This document shows, piece after piece, positions 11,836 to 23,173 of a stretch of DNA of 64,000 nt. The stretch covers positions 1,769,001 to 1,833,000 of the forward strand of contig CADCSX010000010.1 of NCBI GenBank assembly GCA_902805475.1, read 5' to 3'. This DNA comes from Entonaema liquescens. Its lineage: Eukaryota; Ascomycota; Sordariomycetes; Xylariales; Xylariaceae. How positions within the stretch are numbered: the stretch's first letter is position 1; each line of letters starts with the position of its first letter. The notes under the pieces were generated by a model. That model saw only the letters and a list, made by a program, of their open reading frames with translations. It made no database searches and was not told where the DNA came from. A program made the position numbers and the translations under genes.

Positions 11836-14709
11836 TTATAAGGCATAACCAATTTGAGCTAGGTTCTCAATAGCAGCAAGTCCGTAGAGTGCGGCATCGT
11901 TAGTTGAAACCCATGCTGCCTCATTGACTGGCACCAAAACTTCACTTCCATTCAAGTGCTCGCTCGCCCAGGGCAATGATGGTGAGAATCCGTCTGTGCT
12001 AAGGAACTCTTTCCACGCGCGTGTTGCTAGTGTCGAGTTGTCGAGCTTCTTAGCCGCGTACGCTGTTAGTCGCGAGTGTCCTTGCTTTAGGTTCAAACTG
12101 CCGAAGCTGACCCCGTATCGTGCCTTTTGCTCCGCCGCCCCCGCGCCGTAGTAGTAGCAGTAATCTAGCCAAGCCTGTTCGAAACCAGCCGGTAGGTCGT
12201 CTCCCAGGTAGTCTATCAGCTGCGAGATAATCTCTGGCAGCCCGAAGCTTGCCGAGAGGTGAGCCACCTTCACATGGCCGACGTTTTTCGGGTCAGCCGC
12301 TGGCGGAGAGATAACACCAGTGTGGAGATTGTAAAGACCTAATCCTGTGACGAAACCATTCTTTAGGCTTACAATACTGTGCATGGTGGTGTTAAGTTTC
12401 GACCGTGCTTCTTCCCACCGCGGGCCGCGCCTCTCCCACTCGAGGAACCAAGTCGATGCTAGACCAGACCAGTCTAGGCCGATGTCCAAGTCTAGCGCGG
12501 TCGGATCGATGACATATGTGCCGTTATCCTGGCGGACCTTGCGGCGCGGATCTACGGTAAGGAATGCCTGATCGGCATCCATAAGCTCATGGAGAAGCTC
12601 TCCGGTTCGCTCGTCACCGCCAGATAAGTAGTAGAATACCTGCCTGTAAATGGGCGTTGACACGCGGATCTGTTTGGAGCTGTCGCTCCAGTGCTGGACA
12701 CCATGACGGGTACCAAAACCCTTGAAAGGACCAGCATGATACACGTCTACTTCCCCGGTGTGTCGTGCGTGAGCCTCTGCAAATCGGTACACATCGGCTC
12801 TCCCGGTGCGCAAGTAGTAATTCCAGAAGAAAAGATTAGGCGAAAGTTCCGAATTGTCCCACGCATATCCGCCAACATCATATCGCCAGGTGTGTCTGTC
12901 TTCATCGTAGGTATCTACACCAGCGTGTTAGTATTTTTATCATCATTAAAGGGTTTAATTCCTGAGATAAAGAAAGAAAAAGAAGTGTGGATATTACATA
13001 CGCATAATGTCGCCGTGATCCCAGAATCCATACCATCGCCTTTGAGATACTTGGTCCTGGTAGAATTTTATTAAGAAGTCGAGGTGTGATTCAATCGTTC
13101 GTGCCGACTCCGTTAAATTACCAGGTATTGTTTCCCAATATGATCCGATAGCTTTCGTCTGTTGAATGTATGTTGGGTCAGCCGCGAGCACGGGTGGTTC
13201 ATTTGCATGAGCTGTGAGAGATGCTAAGGTGTCCGCGGAAGGTGTCTTATCGAATGGGAATAGGAAAACTTCGTTCGTTCGAGCGATACCAGTTGGTGTA
13301 TCGTAACCTCCCTCGTAGTCTTCGTAGGTGATCTCAAGAGCGTCTAGTTGATCGTCATATGTGTCTTGCCCTAGACCGTCATGAAATGGTCTGAGATCCA
13401 TGGGCTCAGCAGAAGGGCTGTAGAGCCACAAGGTAATTTTGCCAACATCCGTAGCCGCATTGGATATGTCTAGACTTGTTGGATATTTCTTCCAGAAATC
13501 GCGAAGAGCGACAGCGAGACCACCCTGGGTAGCACCGCCAAGATAAGCAAGACCGCCGGCTCGTGTGCCCCCGGGGATTTTGACCCAACTCTGACCGGCA
13601 TTGGTGCGCTTTTTCAGTGTAAACCCATCAGGAGACAGTTGAGTTAAGCTATAATCATTCCACGATGGAATCCACTTTAATCTCGAGGAAACACGCGTAT
13701 CCCAGGATGCGATATCAGGTGTCTTTTCGCCCTTAAATTGAGAACTGCGAACCTCCTTGCCGGGGTCCCTTCGAAGTCCTGTGATTCCTTGTACTGCTTC
13801 GCTCAGAAGTCCACCGTCAGGGCCGGCTAGTCTAATGTGACGGTCATACAGTTCTTCGCCAACTAGAGGGACATCAAACTGGATCCCAATCCCCGTGACA
13901 AAGTCCTTGTCGGATTTCCCGTCGAACACAAGCGTGTGGACGACACGGATGGCATCAGAGTCTGCGTATAAATAGAAGCGCAGTATGAAAGGTAGCCAAT
14001 CATCGTGAGTACCCGACGTTGTCTGGTGTTTTCCACGGACAGTTACCAGAGTTCTGACCGTGCTATCCTCGGGGGAACTAACGGTAACTTCTTCGATCTT
14101 GCTTTCGAATCTTAGCTTGTCTATTGTGGTTGCGTTTTCTCCGTCTTCCTCAATACCGGACTGCGACCGTAGTATTAATCGTCCATTCTGCCCCACAACC
14201 TTGCCGCTGGATGTCTTGATGGAGCTCAAGAGAGTGTTTCCAGACTTGGGAAAGGTCGCAGTGAGTTTTCCAGTTTCTACGACGACCTCGTCTTCGGAAT
14301 CGTTAACGGTCAAACTAGATTGGAGAGAGGGGTTCGAGCGTTTGGCGGTGTTAGCCTTATCGCTGGTGGACGCGGTGATCTTGTACTCTTCGTAAACCTT
14401 TTCGGACCCGGCTAGTGCATGCCCAGTCCATTTGATAGAGTTATCTGGCCAGTAAGCCGTTATCCACGACTCTATCTGAACCTGGTCACCGTTCTCGCCT
14501 CCTAAACCACTGAATGTGGTTTGGTTCGCCTGGTACTTGCCTCGGGGCCAAGGAAGTCCGAACGTCGTCCCGGAATTGAGTGTCGGGGTGTTGCCAACCC
14601 ATCTCACTGTGACGGCATCTTCCAAGCTGCTGCCATTTTGATAACTTTGAGCGGAAGCAATATTAGCTAGGCCCAAGGCGATTAACCTTATAGCCCGGGG
14701 CAGAGACAT
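11836..14709 (-). CDS. secreted exo-rhamnogalacturonan-lyase-like protein (PL26 type)
   Basis: Two exons: 14709-13002 and 12914-11836; the 87-nt phase-1 intron joins GDIM to HTYDEDRHTW in frame, giving 928 aa. Residues 1-20 are a signal peptide ending IASAQS. The N-terminal domain carries VRWVGNTPTLNSGTTFGLPWPRG, typical of the N-terminal RIFT-barrel of PcRGLX-like proteins. A central beta-sandwich and a C-terminal alpha/alpha-toroid with RWYGFWDHGD, WRYDVGGYAWDN and YLRTGRADVYRFAEAHARHTGEVDVYH follow. PL26 enzymes release unsaturated disaccharide units from the end of the pectin rhamnogalacturonan-I backbone. Many fungal members carry the vague label 'Tat pathway signal sequence domain protein'. 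A TATA element lies about 120 bp upstream. Fold family fairly sure; activity inferred. Confidence 0.75.
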
Positions 14710-15891
14710 TCTTAGGGAGTCAAGAGGTTAGAAATGTAACCGGGGTCCTCCTCAACTTTTCGAAGTCTTGCTAGACTTGCCCTCCATCAAGGTCAAATCT
14801 CTTTGCCGAAATCTCGCCATACCCTTATATATTATATACTTAGACCTTGATTTGATTATGGAGAAATCGATCCCCAATTTCCGGCATACGGGCTTCTGGA
14901 TAAACTACGAGCTGGAAGCTTTCAAGCTATATGCCTTGGTTTGCGTAGTATTGCAACCTCGGTAGGATATTACACCGGGCGTGTTGCCTAGTAAAGCAGG
15001 AATAGCTACTCCGCATCGAGCCAGATTGGTATTCGTTAGCATCGATTTGGGCTATGACGAGCAAGACAGGATAGGATAACGTAAGTACCCAGGTAGATAT
15101 TAATGCCCTTATGGGAAGATTCCACGAATGACACGAGTGGCCGAAGAGTTAATCCACGTAACTTAATAGCGATATTACTACGTGTAGTTGCGGGGATTGC
15201 GGAGATACCCTGGTTAAGCACGCGAGTTTAGTAGCTTTACTAAGAGTCTTGACTAACTAGTACCTAGTAATTTGGAGGCATCGTGATAAACGTTGGAGAT
15301 GAGCAATTCCCCGCAGGTCGTTTAGGGGGTTAAATACCGAATGCTTTACTAATAACTCTGCCAACTGTTTTATAGTTGAAGGTGTTGTCATTTCAGTCTT
15401 TTAATAACTGAGCTATGGGTGTAGCTTGGAATTCCGTCAAGGAAAAGACTCAAGTCTTCATTCTTCTGGGAGTGAACAAACACTACACCTTAATGACCCT
15501 ACTCTAATGTAAGGGATCTAGGCCGTATATCTATGCTGAACTGACATGCTGCTAGTATACGTATGCTGATTTCCAAGGTAGCGAGTCTAGTATGATAATG
15601 ATGAGATTTTTTGTTGCTATTGGAATCCGAGAGAAGAAGAAAAAAAGCAACTTTAGAAAGAAGTACAGGCCCAACGCTTTGGCCAACTTTGAAGAACTAT
15701 CAGTGCCAAGTGATACCAGCTGCTACGTTCAGCCTATCGTGCTTCTCTGGGTTTTCACCAGATGAAATATATTCTTAATGAATTTGAATCTGAGACAAGA
15801 CACGGATAATAAAATTTTTTCAAGCCGTACGAATGACACTTACTGTCAACCACGCTGACTCTCGGTACAATTCCATCTATTCGTAGTGGAT
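14710..15891. other. 1.18 kb intergenic region
   Basis: Divergent upstream DNA of the PL26-type gene and the gene at 15892. Apart from the TATA element near 14830 I see nothing distinct; small frames at 14768 (+) and 15036 (-) lack any recognisable feature. Confidence 0.4.
14825..14838 (-). promoter_or_regulatory. TATA box of the PL26-type gene
   Basis: The minus strand reads TATATAATATATAA, about 120 bp upstream of the ATG at 14709, a normal fungal distance. Confidence 0.4.
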
Positions 15892-16646
15892 ATGTTTCGG
15901 CAGCTTTACACCAGGGCCCGGCCCTCATTGCTTAGATCTGTCGTTCCCCAACGTCAGTTTGGCAGCCGGCCGCGGCTCAGCTTTCCCAATTATATGCCGC
16001 CGCCGCCTGGGCCATATTTCTCCCCGCCACCCCGGTCACGAGGTAGCCGGTTCAAGGACTTCGCCCTCGGGTCGTTAATCACCATTTCCGCCTATATAGT
16101 ATATCTAGTCTATTCTCTTGGGATTTCTATAGAGGTAGTAGAGGTAGACGAGGAGAGTGACGACGACTTGCGTCTGAGTGTAGCCGAAGCTCGTCGCGCC
16201 GGTGATCGAGATCGTTTAAGGAGATCACCTTTCAAATCGCGCACCGCGGAACCGAGGGCTGGGAGGAGATTGGACCGTTACAAGCCCTACCCGAGAGCAA
16301 GGCTACCATCCCCGAGGAAGATACGTTGGTGTTTATAAACCACGGGGACAAAGTTGTCACCGAGGAGACTGTTGACCACGACAAGCTCATAGTAGTAATA
16401 GCCATCAACGCCGATAAGGGTGAATTTCTTCCTTCGACGAATCCGAAACAAGGCGCCGCCCTTACCGACGTGCTTGCTCGGTTCCACTACCAAGCTGCAA
16501 AATGGGTTCGAGAAGGGAAGCTGGGCGAGACTACTTCCGTCGTACTTCATTTGCTCTTGAGAGATGAATACATCGGAATCATATATTCAATTAATTCACC
16601 TGTTCTTCAAAACGAGACCGAAGGAGCGGCTTGGGAGAAGGCATGA
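15892..16646 (+). CDS. probable mitochondrial inner-membrane protein, apparent single-base frameshift
   Basis: The first frame, from the ATG at 15892, encodes an Arg-rich, acid-free start (MFRQLYTRARPSLLRS) like a mitochondrial presequence. A Pro-rich segment follows, then one membrane helix (about residues 60-82), then an acidic stretch. The frame is lost at about 16212. A second frame, open from 16206 to the TGA at 16644, continues with a hydrophilic domain (FKEITFQIAHRG, then LVFINHGDKVV and a C-terminal helical part). One extra T in the TTT at 16214-16216 would fuse both into 251 aa. An intron with donor at 16135 and an AAG acceptor at 16220 also restores phase, but has a weak donor and would delete the acidic stretch. 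I do not recognise the soluble domain. Confidence 0.5.
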
Positions 16647-17172
16647 TTGCAGTCTCTGCTCATATTGCACATCGACAACTGAATTAGCAGCATTGCGCAT
16701 GTATTCGACCTTTCAGGATGAACTTCGATGATCCCCCCTTCACAATCAGTGTTCTTCAGTTACTATTCCGGCTATAACATCACCATTATTAGCTCTTATA
16801 GGATATGATAGATTCTTACAGGTATCCAGATCGGCTTTGAAAAGGCTCGTTGGGAATTTAAGGGTAGCATGTCGGTGGCGTTTCGAGAATACTGGATAGA
16901 GAAGATTTCATTAGAAAGCAACTGGAAATGCGACACTACCAAACAGCTTTCAATTGAATCATATATATGTCATAAGAAGGCTTTGTTGGAGCACTATCGG
17001 GAACGATTTGTTGGATATGACTCTTACTACATAGAATACTACATATAATAGAGGATAATGCCTGGGCAAAATAATTGACAGACTACATTATTAATCTCCT
17101 GTCAGTTGACATATGTTATCATTCCATATAAATTTTCAAATTAAAACGTTGAAAACTACCACACTCTTCAAA
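16647..17172. other. intergenic region with an orphan open frame
   Basis: A frame open from 16812 to the TAA at 17046, preceded by a TTACAG acceptor-like site at 16816-16821, encodes an aromatic- and charge-rich peptide (GFEKARWEFKG, then SVAFREYWIEK). It shares the frame of the preceding gene, but no usable donor joins them. It may be a terminal exon of a model I cannot complete, or chance. Confidence 0.25.
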
Positions 17173-17301
17173 ATGAACTCCCAGAAGCAGCTTTCAATCA
17201 TAGGGGTATCATGCCTCCTCTTCGCCGCTTTCGTAGCCTCATCCCCGTTAACCCGACGCGCAGCTATGAAAATTGAAAATAGAAATAAATCGAAAGAGTA
17301 G
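17173..17301 (+). CDS. possible small secreted peptide precursor, 42 aa
   Basis: The ATG at 17173 follows AAA (good fungal context). The peptide is MNSQKQLSIIGVSC, then LLFAAFVASS, then PLTRRAAMKIENRNKSKE. Residues 1-24 look like a signal peptide; LTRR is a dibasic Kex2-type site, leaving a 13-residue tail if cleaved. A TATAAA-like stretch sits about 35 bp upstream. A possible intron (GTAGCT at 17298 to GAATCGAAG at 17350 with CACTAAC) would extend the frame across the antisense of the next gene's 3' end. No homology is recognised and the frame is short enough to arise by chance. Confidence 0.3.
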   Translation: MNSQKQLSIIGVSCLLFAAFVASSPLTRRAAMKIENRNKSKE

Positions 17302-17364
17302 CTACATGAGGAGCAGACATAGACAATCTTCACACTAACGTGAATCGAAGGATATATCCTTTCT

Positions 17365-18415
17365 CTAAGCCGAGGGCGACGAGGAAGAAGTTCTCCCTAG
17401 CTTCTTGCTCTTCTTACCCACGATATCTACCACCTCAGGCTCCGGCGTCTCAGGATCCTCAAGCCTCGTAGACGGCTCGCCCACCTCGGGATCGTCTCTG
17501 TACGGTGCGACCGGCGCACTCGTCTCTTCCTCGTCGTCACGGTCGGTAGAAACAAACAAGGGCGCGTAGCCCCTCGAGCCGCGATTCCTAAACCAAGCCG
17601 GTGCTTTCCACTCCGGCGCTTTCACCTTCGGGATCGCTGGAAGCTTCCACTTTACCGTCTTGATCTTGAGGCTCGGCCTCGGGAGTGTCGTCTCGTCGAG
17701 CCACGGCATGCGAGGGGGCGTGTCGGGCCGCAGCTGGTGTCCGCAGTTGGGACAGTCGGGCCGGACAGCCTGCCACGCGAGGTACTGCGTCAGCCCCGGG
17801 ATCGCGAGGCCGCGGGAGAACTCGCGTACCGCTAGGAAGAGATGAATCAAGCTACGTGCAAGACGCTAAGTTCAGCAAATGATGTTTCCATTCGCCTGTT
17901 TCATGGAATGAAAACACCTACAAATTAATTAGTAGCGGGATTGTCGCGTATGCGGCTAGCATAGCTGACTCGGCGCTGTTGGTGCTACCCTTCCTGGAAT
18001 CAATCCATGTAAACACCAGAACTACCATCAATGCAGCGGCGAGGGTCGTATCGGTAGCGAAAACGAGGATAGGGTGGGTTGTACTCGATTTCGGCGCTGG
18101 AGCTGGTGTAGGCGCATCGGATATCTCTCGACTCTGCGGGGTGTCTTCCGTCTCCGGTCCACGCTCATACTCTTGTTCTAGAGCACTCTCCCCGACATCT
18201 CCTCGCTCTAGCTCCGGCTCCGGTTCTGATGATGGCTGCTTACTCTTGGCCTGCCGCGAGTTCAAAAAGATTCCTGCGCCGGCTGAGAAGGCGAGTGGCA
18301 CCAACCCAACCGCGGGGGCGGGGCTACCTGAGATGACGCCGTGCGCGAGACAGAGAGGGAACGCAGGCAAGAAAGTCGCCGCGGTAACGATGCGAAGCGT
18401 TCGAGAGTCGGTCAT
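17365..18415 (-). CDS. four-helix membrane protein of unknown function
   Basis: Two exons: 18415-17922 and 17851-17365, with a 70-nt phase-2 intron (CTGAAC branch region), giving 326 aa. Predicted helices are residues 8-27 and 31-51, then about 117-137 and 148-172; the last spans the splice junction (YATIPLLINF then LIHLFLAVRE). The loop between helices 2 and 3 is Glu/Pro-rich. After the last helix comes CPNCGHQLRP, a CxxC turn, then a Lys/Trp-rich repeat-like stretch (VKWKLPAIPK, VKAPEWKAPAW) and an acidic, Pro-rich tail ending in a Ser run. Features suggest an organelle or plasma-membrane protein with a cytosolic tail. No family recognised. Confidence 0.7.
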
Positions 18416-19271
18416 GGATACGGGTAGCCGGCTATCACGGCGATAATCTCATAGAATTGGCATATGTGTATATGACATTGAAAGAAGAGGGGTTGACGAA
18501 CAACACGGAAACTTACGAGGGTTCGAATTGAAGTTCATTTAGGCAGCCCCCTGCCCATCTTATCGTCGCCAAGGGGTTTTTGATTCGTCAGCCAATGAGG
18601 TTACATTGTTGGATCACGGCCCTGCCTAGGCTAGCGATCTTGTTGTGAAGGACGAACTTAATAGGCGCTTAATGGTATGTGGACAAATGGCTTGTGACCG
18701 CGATGGTGTAATTGGTCGTTACGTGCTACGTGGTTGACGAACACGTACGACTAACAGAGCCATTCAACATAACCCTACTATTTTTCATAAAATTATCCTG
18801 ATGCTAATAGCGTAATGTAATGTAATGTAATGTAATGTATACAATGAGAGTGAATATCTAGCTTAGAATATACGAAGCTTTATATTATACATTCATAGGA
18901 AAGCTTTGAGTACTCATAGTATAATATGTCTTGTCTAGTCGTAAGAATTAGAGGCGTTTAGGTGAGGCACAGTGTAAGACATATGCTGAGCTTCAAGTTA
19001 TATGCGAGAAGTACATATGCAAATAAGTACCCAAGATAGAGCATGTCTCGTTAGATCGGGTTCTACTTCAGAGGATTACTCACTTCATTTGACATAAGAA
19101 GGTAAATGGAAGATAAATCATATTGTAAATCTACCTAAGTAGCGAGTGTGACTAAATCAATGCTAGGCATTTTCCAAGCCCCCCAGCTGTAGCGTTGTAG
19201 ACTCCAACAACCGGTATGATTTTCAATAGACGAGACTGTTATAGTAGTAAAGCAGTACTCCCGTGAACCCT
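18416..19271. other. 856 bp intergenic region
   Basis: Upstream DNA of the membrane-protein gene at 18415, plus AT-rich sequence with the pentanucleotide microsatellite at 18812. No gene recognised. Confidence 0.4.
18812..18836. repeat. (GTAAT)5 microsatellite
   Basis: Five perfect tandem copies of GTAAT, followed by a partial GTAT. Confidence 0.9.
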
Positions 19272-19679
19272 TTACGTGATCCGGCGTAGCAGAACCGTAT
19301 TGGGTGCCAGTGGAACTTGCTGGGTGGAAACGCCGGGCTCCATAGGCGAAGTAGGACGTAGGATGGTAATGGGCCGGATAACAGTCGCCGGATGCAAGAT
19401 AGTTGAACTACTGGTTGCGGGTTTGGGACGTACCGGCGGCTTAGGAAGCGGGCGGTTCGGCGGTCCGGGAGCGTCGCGAGTGGGATGGAGAGGGCCGTAG
19501 CTGTGTGGCAGCGGCACCTCGTAGATGATGCGGCTTATAGGCGGCGGCATGATGATGTTGGACGACATTGGATGTCCTTGAGATTGGGTTGTAGATAGAG
19601 TTCTGCTAGTAAACTGGTTTAGTAGCAGTTGGAAGGAAGGTAATGGGTGAAGGGCAATGGTAGTCGGAAAAGAACACAT
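19272..19679 (-). CDS. hypothetical proline-rich protein
   Basis: An ATG-started frame of 135 aa; a second in-frame ATG would give 98 aa beginning MSSNIIMPPP. Composition is strongly Pro-biased (PPNRPLPKPPVRPKP, then repeats of RPITILRPTSP), predicting a disordered protein. The longer N-terminus is Thr/Ser/Leu-rich and could be a weak targeting signal. The opposite strand is also open, but its product is Gly/Arg-rich in the manner of an antisense shadow. No family recognised. Confidence 0.35.
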   Translation of the reverse strand: MCSFPTTIALHPLPSFQLLLNQFTSRTLSTTQSQGHPMSSNIIMPPPISRIIYEVPLPHSYGPLHPTRDAPGPPNRPLPKPPVRPKPATSSSTILHPATVIRPITILRPTSPMEPGVSTQQVPLAPNTVLLRRIT

Positions 19680-20655
19680 ATGCTTGATGGAAGTCCTCGG
19701 CGAGGAAAAGAAGAGAAAGGCTCCATGTCTATGGGAAGGATGGGAAGTTGCGTTAAATACTCGCGCGGACGTCTCGTTCTGTTGTTAGACTTGGCCGTCT
19801 GGTCTAAGTACTTATCATGCATTTCTTCGTCCTTGGTATGGCTTGGTGTAACGGTACAGATTTATGCGTGGAGTCCAGTGTCAAGGTAATGGAGATTTGT
19901 ATCAGCTAACAATCTATTGGTGTTAAGCAACGGGCGTTGTCTGGCCTAAAGCATCGTGTGAAAGAACAGGTCAGAGGACTGAGCTGCGAAGCTTAGTACG
20001 ACGTTGATTCATACCCCTGAACAAAACCTCTTGCAATGTCTTGGGATCTACTCAGGATCCAGACCATTGGGCGTTACTCGATCTTATGAGAGTTGTTTTC
20101 AAGATGATACGACACTCAGTAGGTAATAAGTTGGTTCAAGCGATCTTGTCTCGGCTGTCTCGGCCGTGGTAGGCTGGTTGGTTTAGGGGACGTGATAGGT
20201 GAGTTAAGGATCGTATATGGTCTGAGACTCTGGACTTGAGTGATCTCGTGGAGTATGGCTTTCCACATAGCTCTTTTATCTATAGTGAGAGTAGCCAAGA
20301 GTTTGCCTCAGTGACTACGTCTACAGCGACGTTTGAATTATTGAATGGTACCTATAAAAACGTGTCATGATTTTCATAGTATAGTAATAGATACTTACGT
20401 GCCAGGCGATTCTTCCCTACACCACACCATACTACTGAGCCTATTATCATGATCGTGTTCTTATAGTGACTACCGAACGGGAGCCACATGAGAGCGTGGA
20501 CAAGTACCCTGCGCTAAGAACTCCAAAGAGAGGTCGAATATTCGAGAATATAATTATTCATTGAAAAAGTCATGTAATGGTATCGCCGATGCTTTTGCTC
20601 GAGCCTGTCCTAAAACGCCGCGTTGTGTCATGCCCTACTATGCAAACTTCCTAAT
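19680..20655. other. 976 bp intergenic region
   Basis: Between the hypothetical gene at 19679 and the 3' end of PRP17. Several GATC and CT-rich stretches occur, but no gene, repeat array or RNA gene is recognised. Confidence 0.4.
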
Positions 20656-22248
20656 CTAATCCCAATATCTGATTATACCATCGAGGCCCGCCGCAACGAC
20701 CTTGCTCGTCTCTTGAGGATGCCACTGCACACACGTGATGGGTTGATCACCAGCTTGCAGTTTGTGATACATCTTACACGTCTTCCAATCCCAGAAGCAG
20801 ACAAATCCGCCACTGTCACCACTCGCAAGGAATTGTCCGTCGGGGCTACACGCAACATCGATGGCTGTGCCGGCATTGTTGTGCCCCCTGTAACTCTTCT
20901 TCCTGTTCTGTCTGAACTTGTCATTGGCGCCGTATACTACGATCTGATTATCGGATGATTGGTACGCTACGTATTTGTTTGACGGATGTAGGCATGCGCG
21001 TGTCATCGGGAACATATATGGTTCCGCGATGTACTTAATGGGTACAGGGATGTTGTAGTCCCAGGCGCGTAGCGACTTGTCGTCGGACGTAGTCATGAAC
21101 CGTCGGTTGTCGTCAACGAATGTGATGGTGTTAATGGCGTTCAAGTGGTGATCGTATTCCTGGACAAGCTCCCTTGTTCGCGTGTCGAACTGGACAATCT
21201 TCTTATCCGACATACCTGCGAGGAACTCATGCGAATGCTCGGGGGAAGGGTTAAACTTGATGACGTGTGGAGTCTTGCCGGTTGTAAACTTGTTGATACA
21301 GGCACCCGTTTCGGTATCCCATAGCTTCATCTGGCGGTCGTACGAAGCCGAGAGAAATTGCGTGCCAGAGTTGTTAAAGCATATATCCGAAACAGCTTTA
21401 GAATGACCCAGATAACTTCGTAGTAGCTCTCTTTGGTGGTATACGTCCCATATCTTGACTGTAGTATCTGCTCCAGATGACAGTAACAGATGCCCTGAAT
21501 TCGGGAAGAACCGAAGAGCAGTAACAGCTTTGCCGTCGTGATTTTTCCATGTATGAACCAACTTCTTGGGGATGTAATTTGTGGTACTGCCGCTTTCTTT
21601 TCGTAAATCGATATCCAGATCTTGGGGTACGTGCATGTAAGTCCGCCCCTGGTAGTCGTATTCTTGTTGGCCGTGGAATATAGTTTGTTCATCTCCTAAT
21701 TCCTCCACCTCCTTCCTCCTGGCTATGGCGTCAACCGGTGCTGAGACGACGGTACCGCTTGCTACAACATCATCTTCGTCTTCGTAAACATATTCAACCT
21801 CTTCATCGCTTGCTAGTTCTTCATCTTCCCCAACTTCTTCGTATTCATCCTTCTGATATTTCGCCCAGGGCCCTACGTATGCGCCGTCACCGTCCGCGAT
21901 AGTCGCATCGCCCTTCTTCTGCCTCGATGCCCTTAACTTGGCCGCTTCGTCTTTTACCGCTGTACCTGATTGGTATTCCCTCTCAGGACCACCTTTACGT
22001 TCAATGGCTCGATGCTTGCTGCGAAAGGTATGCTCGCTTAGGAAGGTCTCCTCTGCTTGGCCAGTGAGGACGTTTTTTCGTTTTAATGTATTTGCTTCGT
22101 CCTTGTATGGATTAAGAGGTCCAAGTTTAGGGCGCGCAAGATCTTCGCCGGTATATGGCACAACAGCGTGGTCGGGTTCGGCGTGCTCGCGTGCGATAAG
22201 CGCATCTTGGGGCGCCATATTTGGCGGATATTCCCCGAAGCTATCCAT
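20656..22248 (-). CDS. pre-mRNA-splicing factor Prp17/Cdc40, WD40 protein
   Basis: Single exon. I start at the ATG at 22248 (530 aa) because the in-frame upstream extension begins only at a TTG. Prp17 acts in the second catalytic step of splicing, within the spliceosome in the nucleus. The N-terminal half has LKRKNVLTGQAEETFLSEHTFR, the KLRASRQKKGD segment and GAYVGPWAKYQKDEYEE, all family marks. The C-terminal half (about residue 230 on) is a seven-bladed WD40 propeller with TVKIWDVYH, QMKLWDTET, LRAWDYNIP, GGFVCFWDWK and IIRYWD. The N-terminus differs from the usual Prp17 start, so an upstream exon cannot be excluded. It is the orthologue type of yeast PRP17. Confidence 0.93.
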   Translation of the reverse strand: MDSFGEYPPNMAPQDALIAREHAEPDHAVVPYTGEDLARPKLGPLNPYKDEANTLKRKNVLTGQAEETFLSEHTFRSKHRAIERKGGPEREYQSGTAVKDEAAKLRASRQKKGDATIADGDGAYVGPWAKYQKDEYEEVGEDEELASDEEVEYVYEDEDDVVASGTVVSAPVDAIARRKEVEELGDEQTIFHGQQEYDYQGRTYMHVPQDLDIDLRKESGSTTNYIPKKLVHTWKNHDGKAVTALRFFPNSGHLLLSSGADTTVKIWDVYHQRELLRSYLGHSKAVSDICFNNSGTQFLSASYDRQMKLWDTETGACINKFTTGKTPHVIKFNPSPEHSHEFLAGMSDKKIVQFDTRTRELVQEYDHHLNAINTITFVDDNRRFMTTSDDKSLRAWDYNIPVPIKYIAEPYMFPMTRACLHPSNKYVAYQSSDNQIVVYGANDKFRQNRKKSYRGHNNAGTAIDVACSPDGQFLASGDSGGFVCFWDWKTCKMYHKLQAGDQPITCVQWHPQETSKVVAAGLDGIIRYWD

Positions 22249-23173
22249 TTTGTTTCTGTATATTGTGCCGGATGCGCCTTTGTAAATGGGTTGTGAGCGC
22301 GTTGGAAGACGTGACGGAGCGTCACTGTTTTTGTATTCCGACAAGCTTTACGGATTCTTAGGCGTTAGGGGACTTTTCTCTCTATCAACCACTAACCCCA
22401 CCCTTCTCACTTACTAACCAATCAGAGCCTGAGATAACTAGTCCATTACATTAGAGTCGCCATTGACCCTCTCTCTTAACTCTGTAAAACTTATGTAGCA
22501 TCGTTCTAGAGATCACTTCAACATCTTTTGAAAAGATTGAAGCTGGCCTTTGATTTTATAACTTACATAACGCCATGGGTATATATTATGTACTTATAAT
22601 ATTCAAATTGAGCTCATCTGACATCAAGTAGCAAACCTCAATAAGTCGATAAATCATATATGTAGGTAGTATAAAGTAGGCCTCTTCAGCACTCAAAACT
22701 GTAGTAGCTACACTCGTAAGTCCATTACTCCTAAACGGCGTATCAAACAGGCCAAATTCGTTCGAATCGCCGTACAGATCGGGGTATTATCTTGGAACTT
22801 TATTATCTATGAGAATCTCCGCCCCGAAACAAACTGCACAATGCTGCTAATTCAACAGGACCTGATATACTCCCAGGTCGCTCGCCATCGTCATCACACT
22901 CCCATGGTATCACACACATCGAACGGGATAAACAGGATATTCCAATCCCTACGAAGGGACCACGTCTTATCCCGCTTCATAAACTCGTCCGATAACTATT
23001 CCTTTCCCCCAGCAATTCACTACTTCAAGGCTCGCTCCAGGGTTGTCTGGATTCACAACCTTCCCACCGGGTATCTGGAGACCCTGCGTAATCGTGGCTC
23101 ATTAGAGTCATTCCTTAGGATGTCTCGTTTGCGTCGTATCTATCACTGTGTGCTTGTCCCAGCGTTCCACAGC
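22249..23173. other. 925 bp between PRP17 and the cornichon gene
   Basis: Holds the PRP17 promoter and the 3' UTR of the cornichon gene, both on the minus strand. The + frame at 22841-23218 overlaps the antisense of the last cornichon exon and is rejected as a gene. Confidence 0.45.

Noticed and set aside
16812..17048. Open frame that might be a last exon of the gene at 15892
   Set aside because: No donor in the preceding frame gives the phase needed at the TTACAG acceptor; left as an orphan frame.
22249..22344. N-terminal extension of PRP17
   Set aside because: In frame but begins only with TTG; eukaryotic translation should start at the ATG at 22248.
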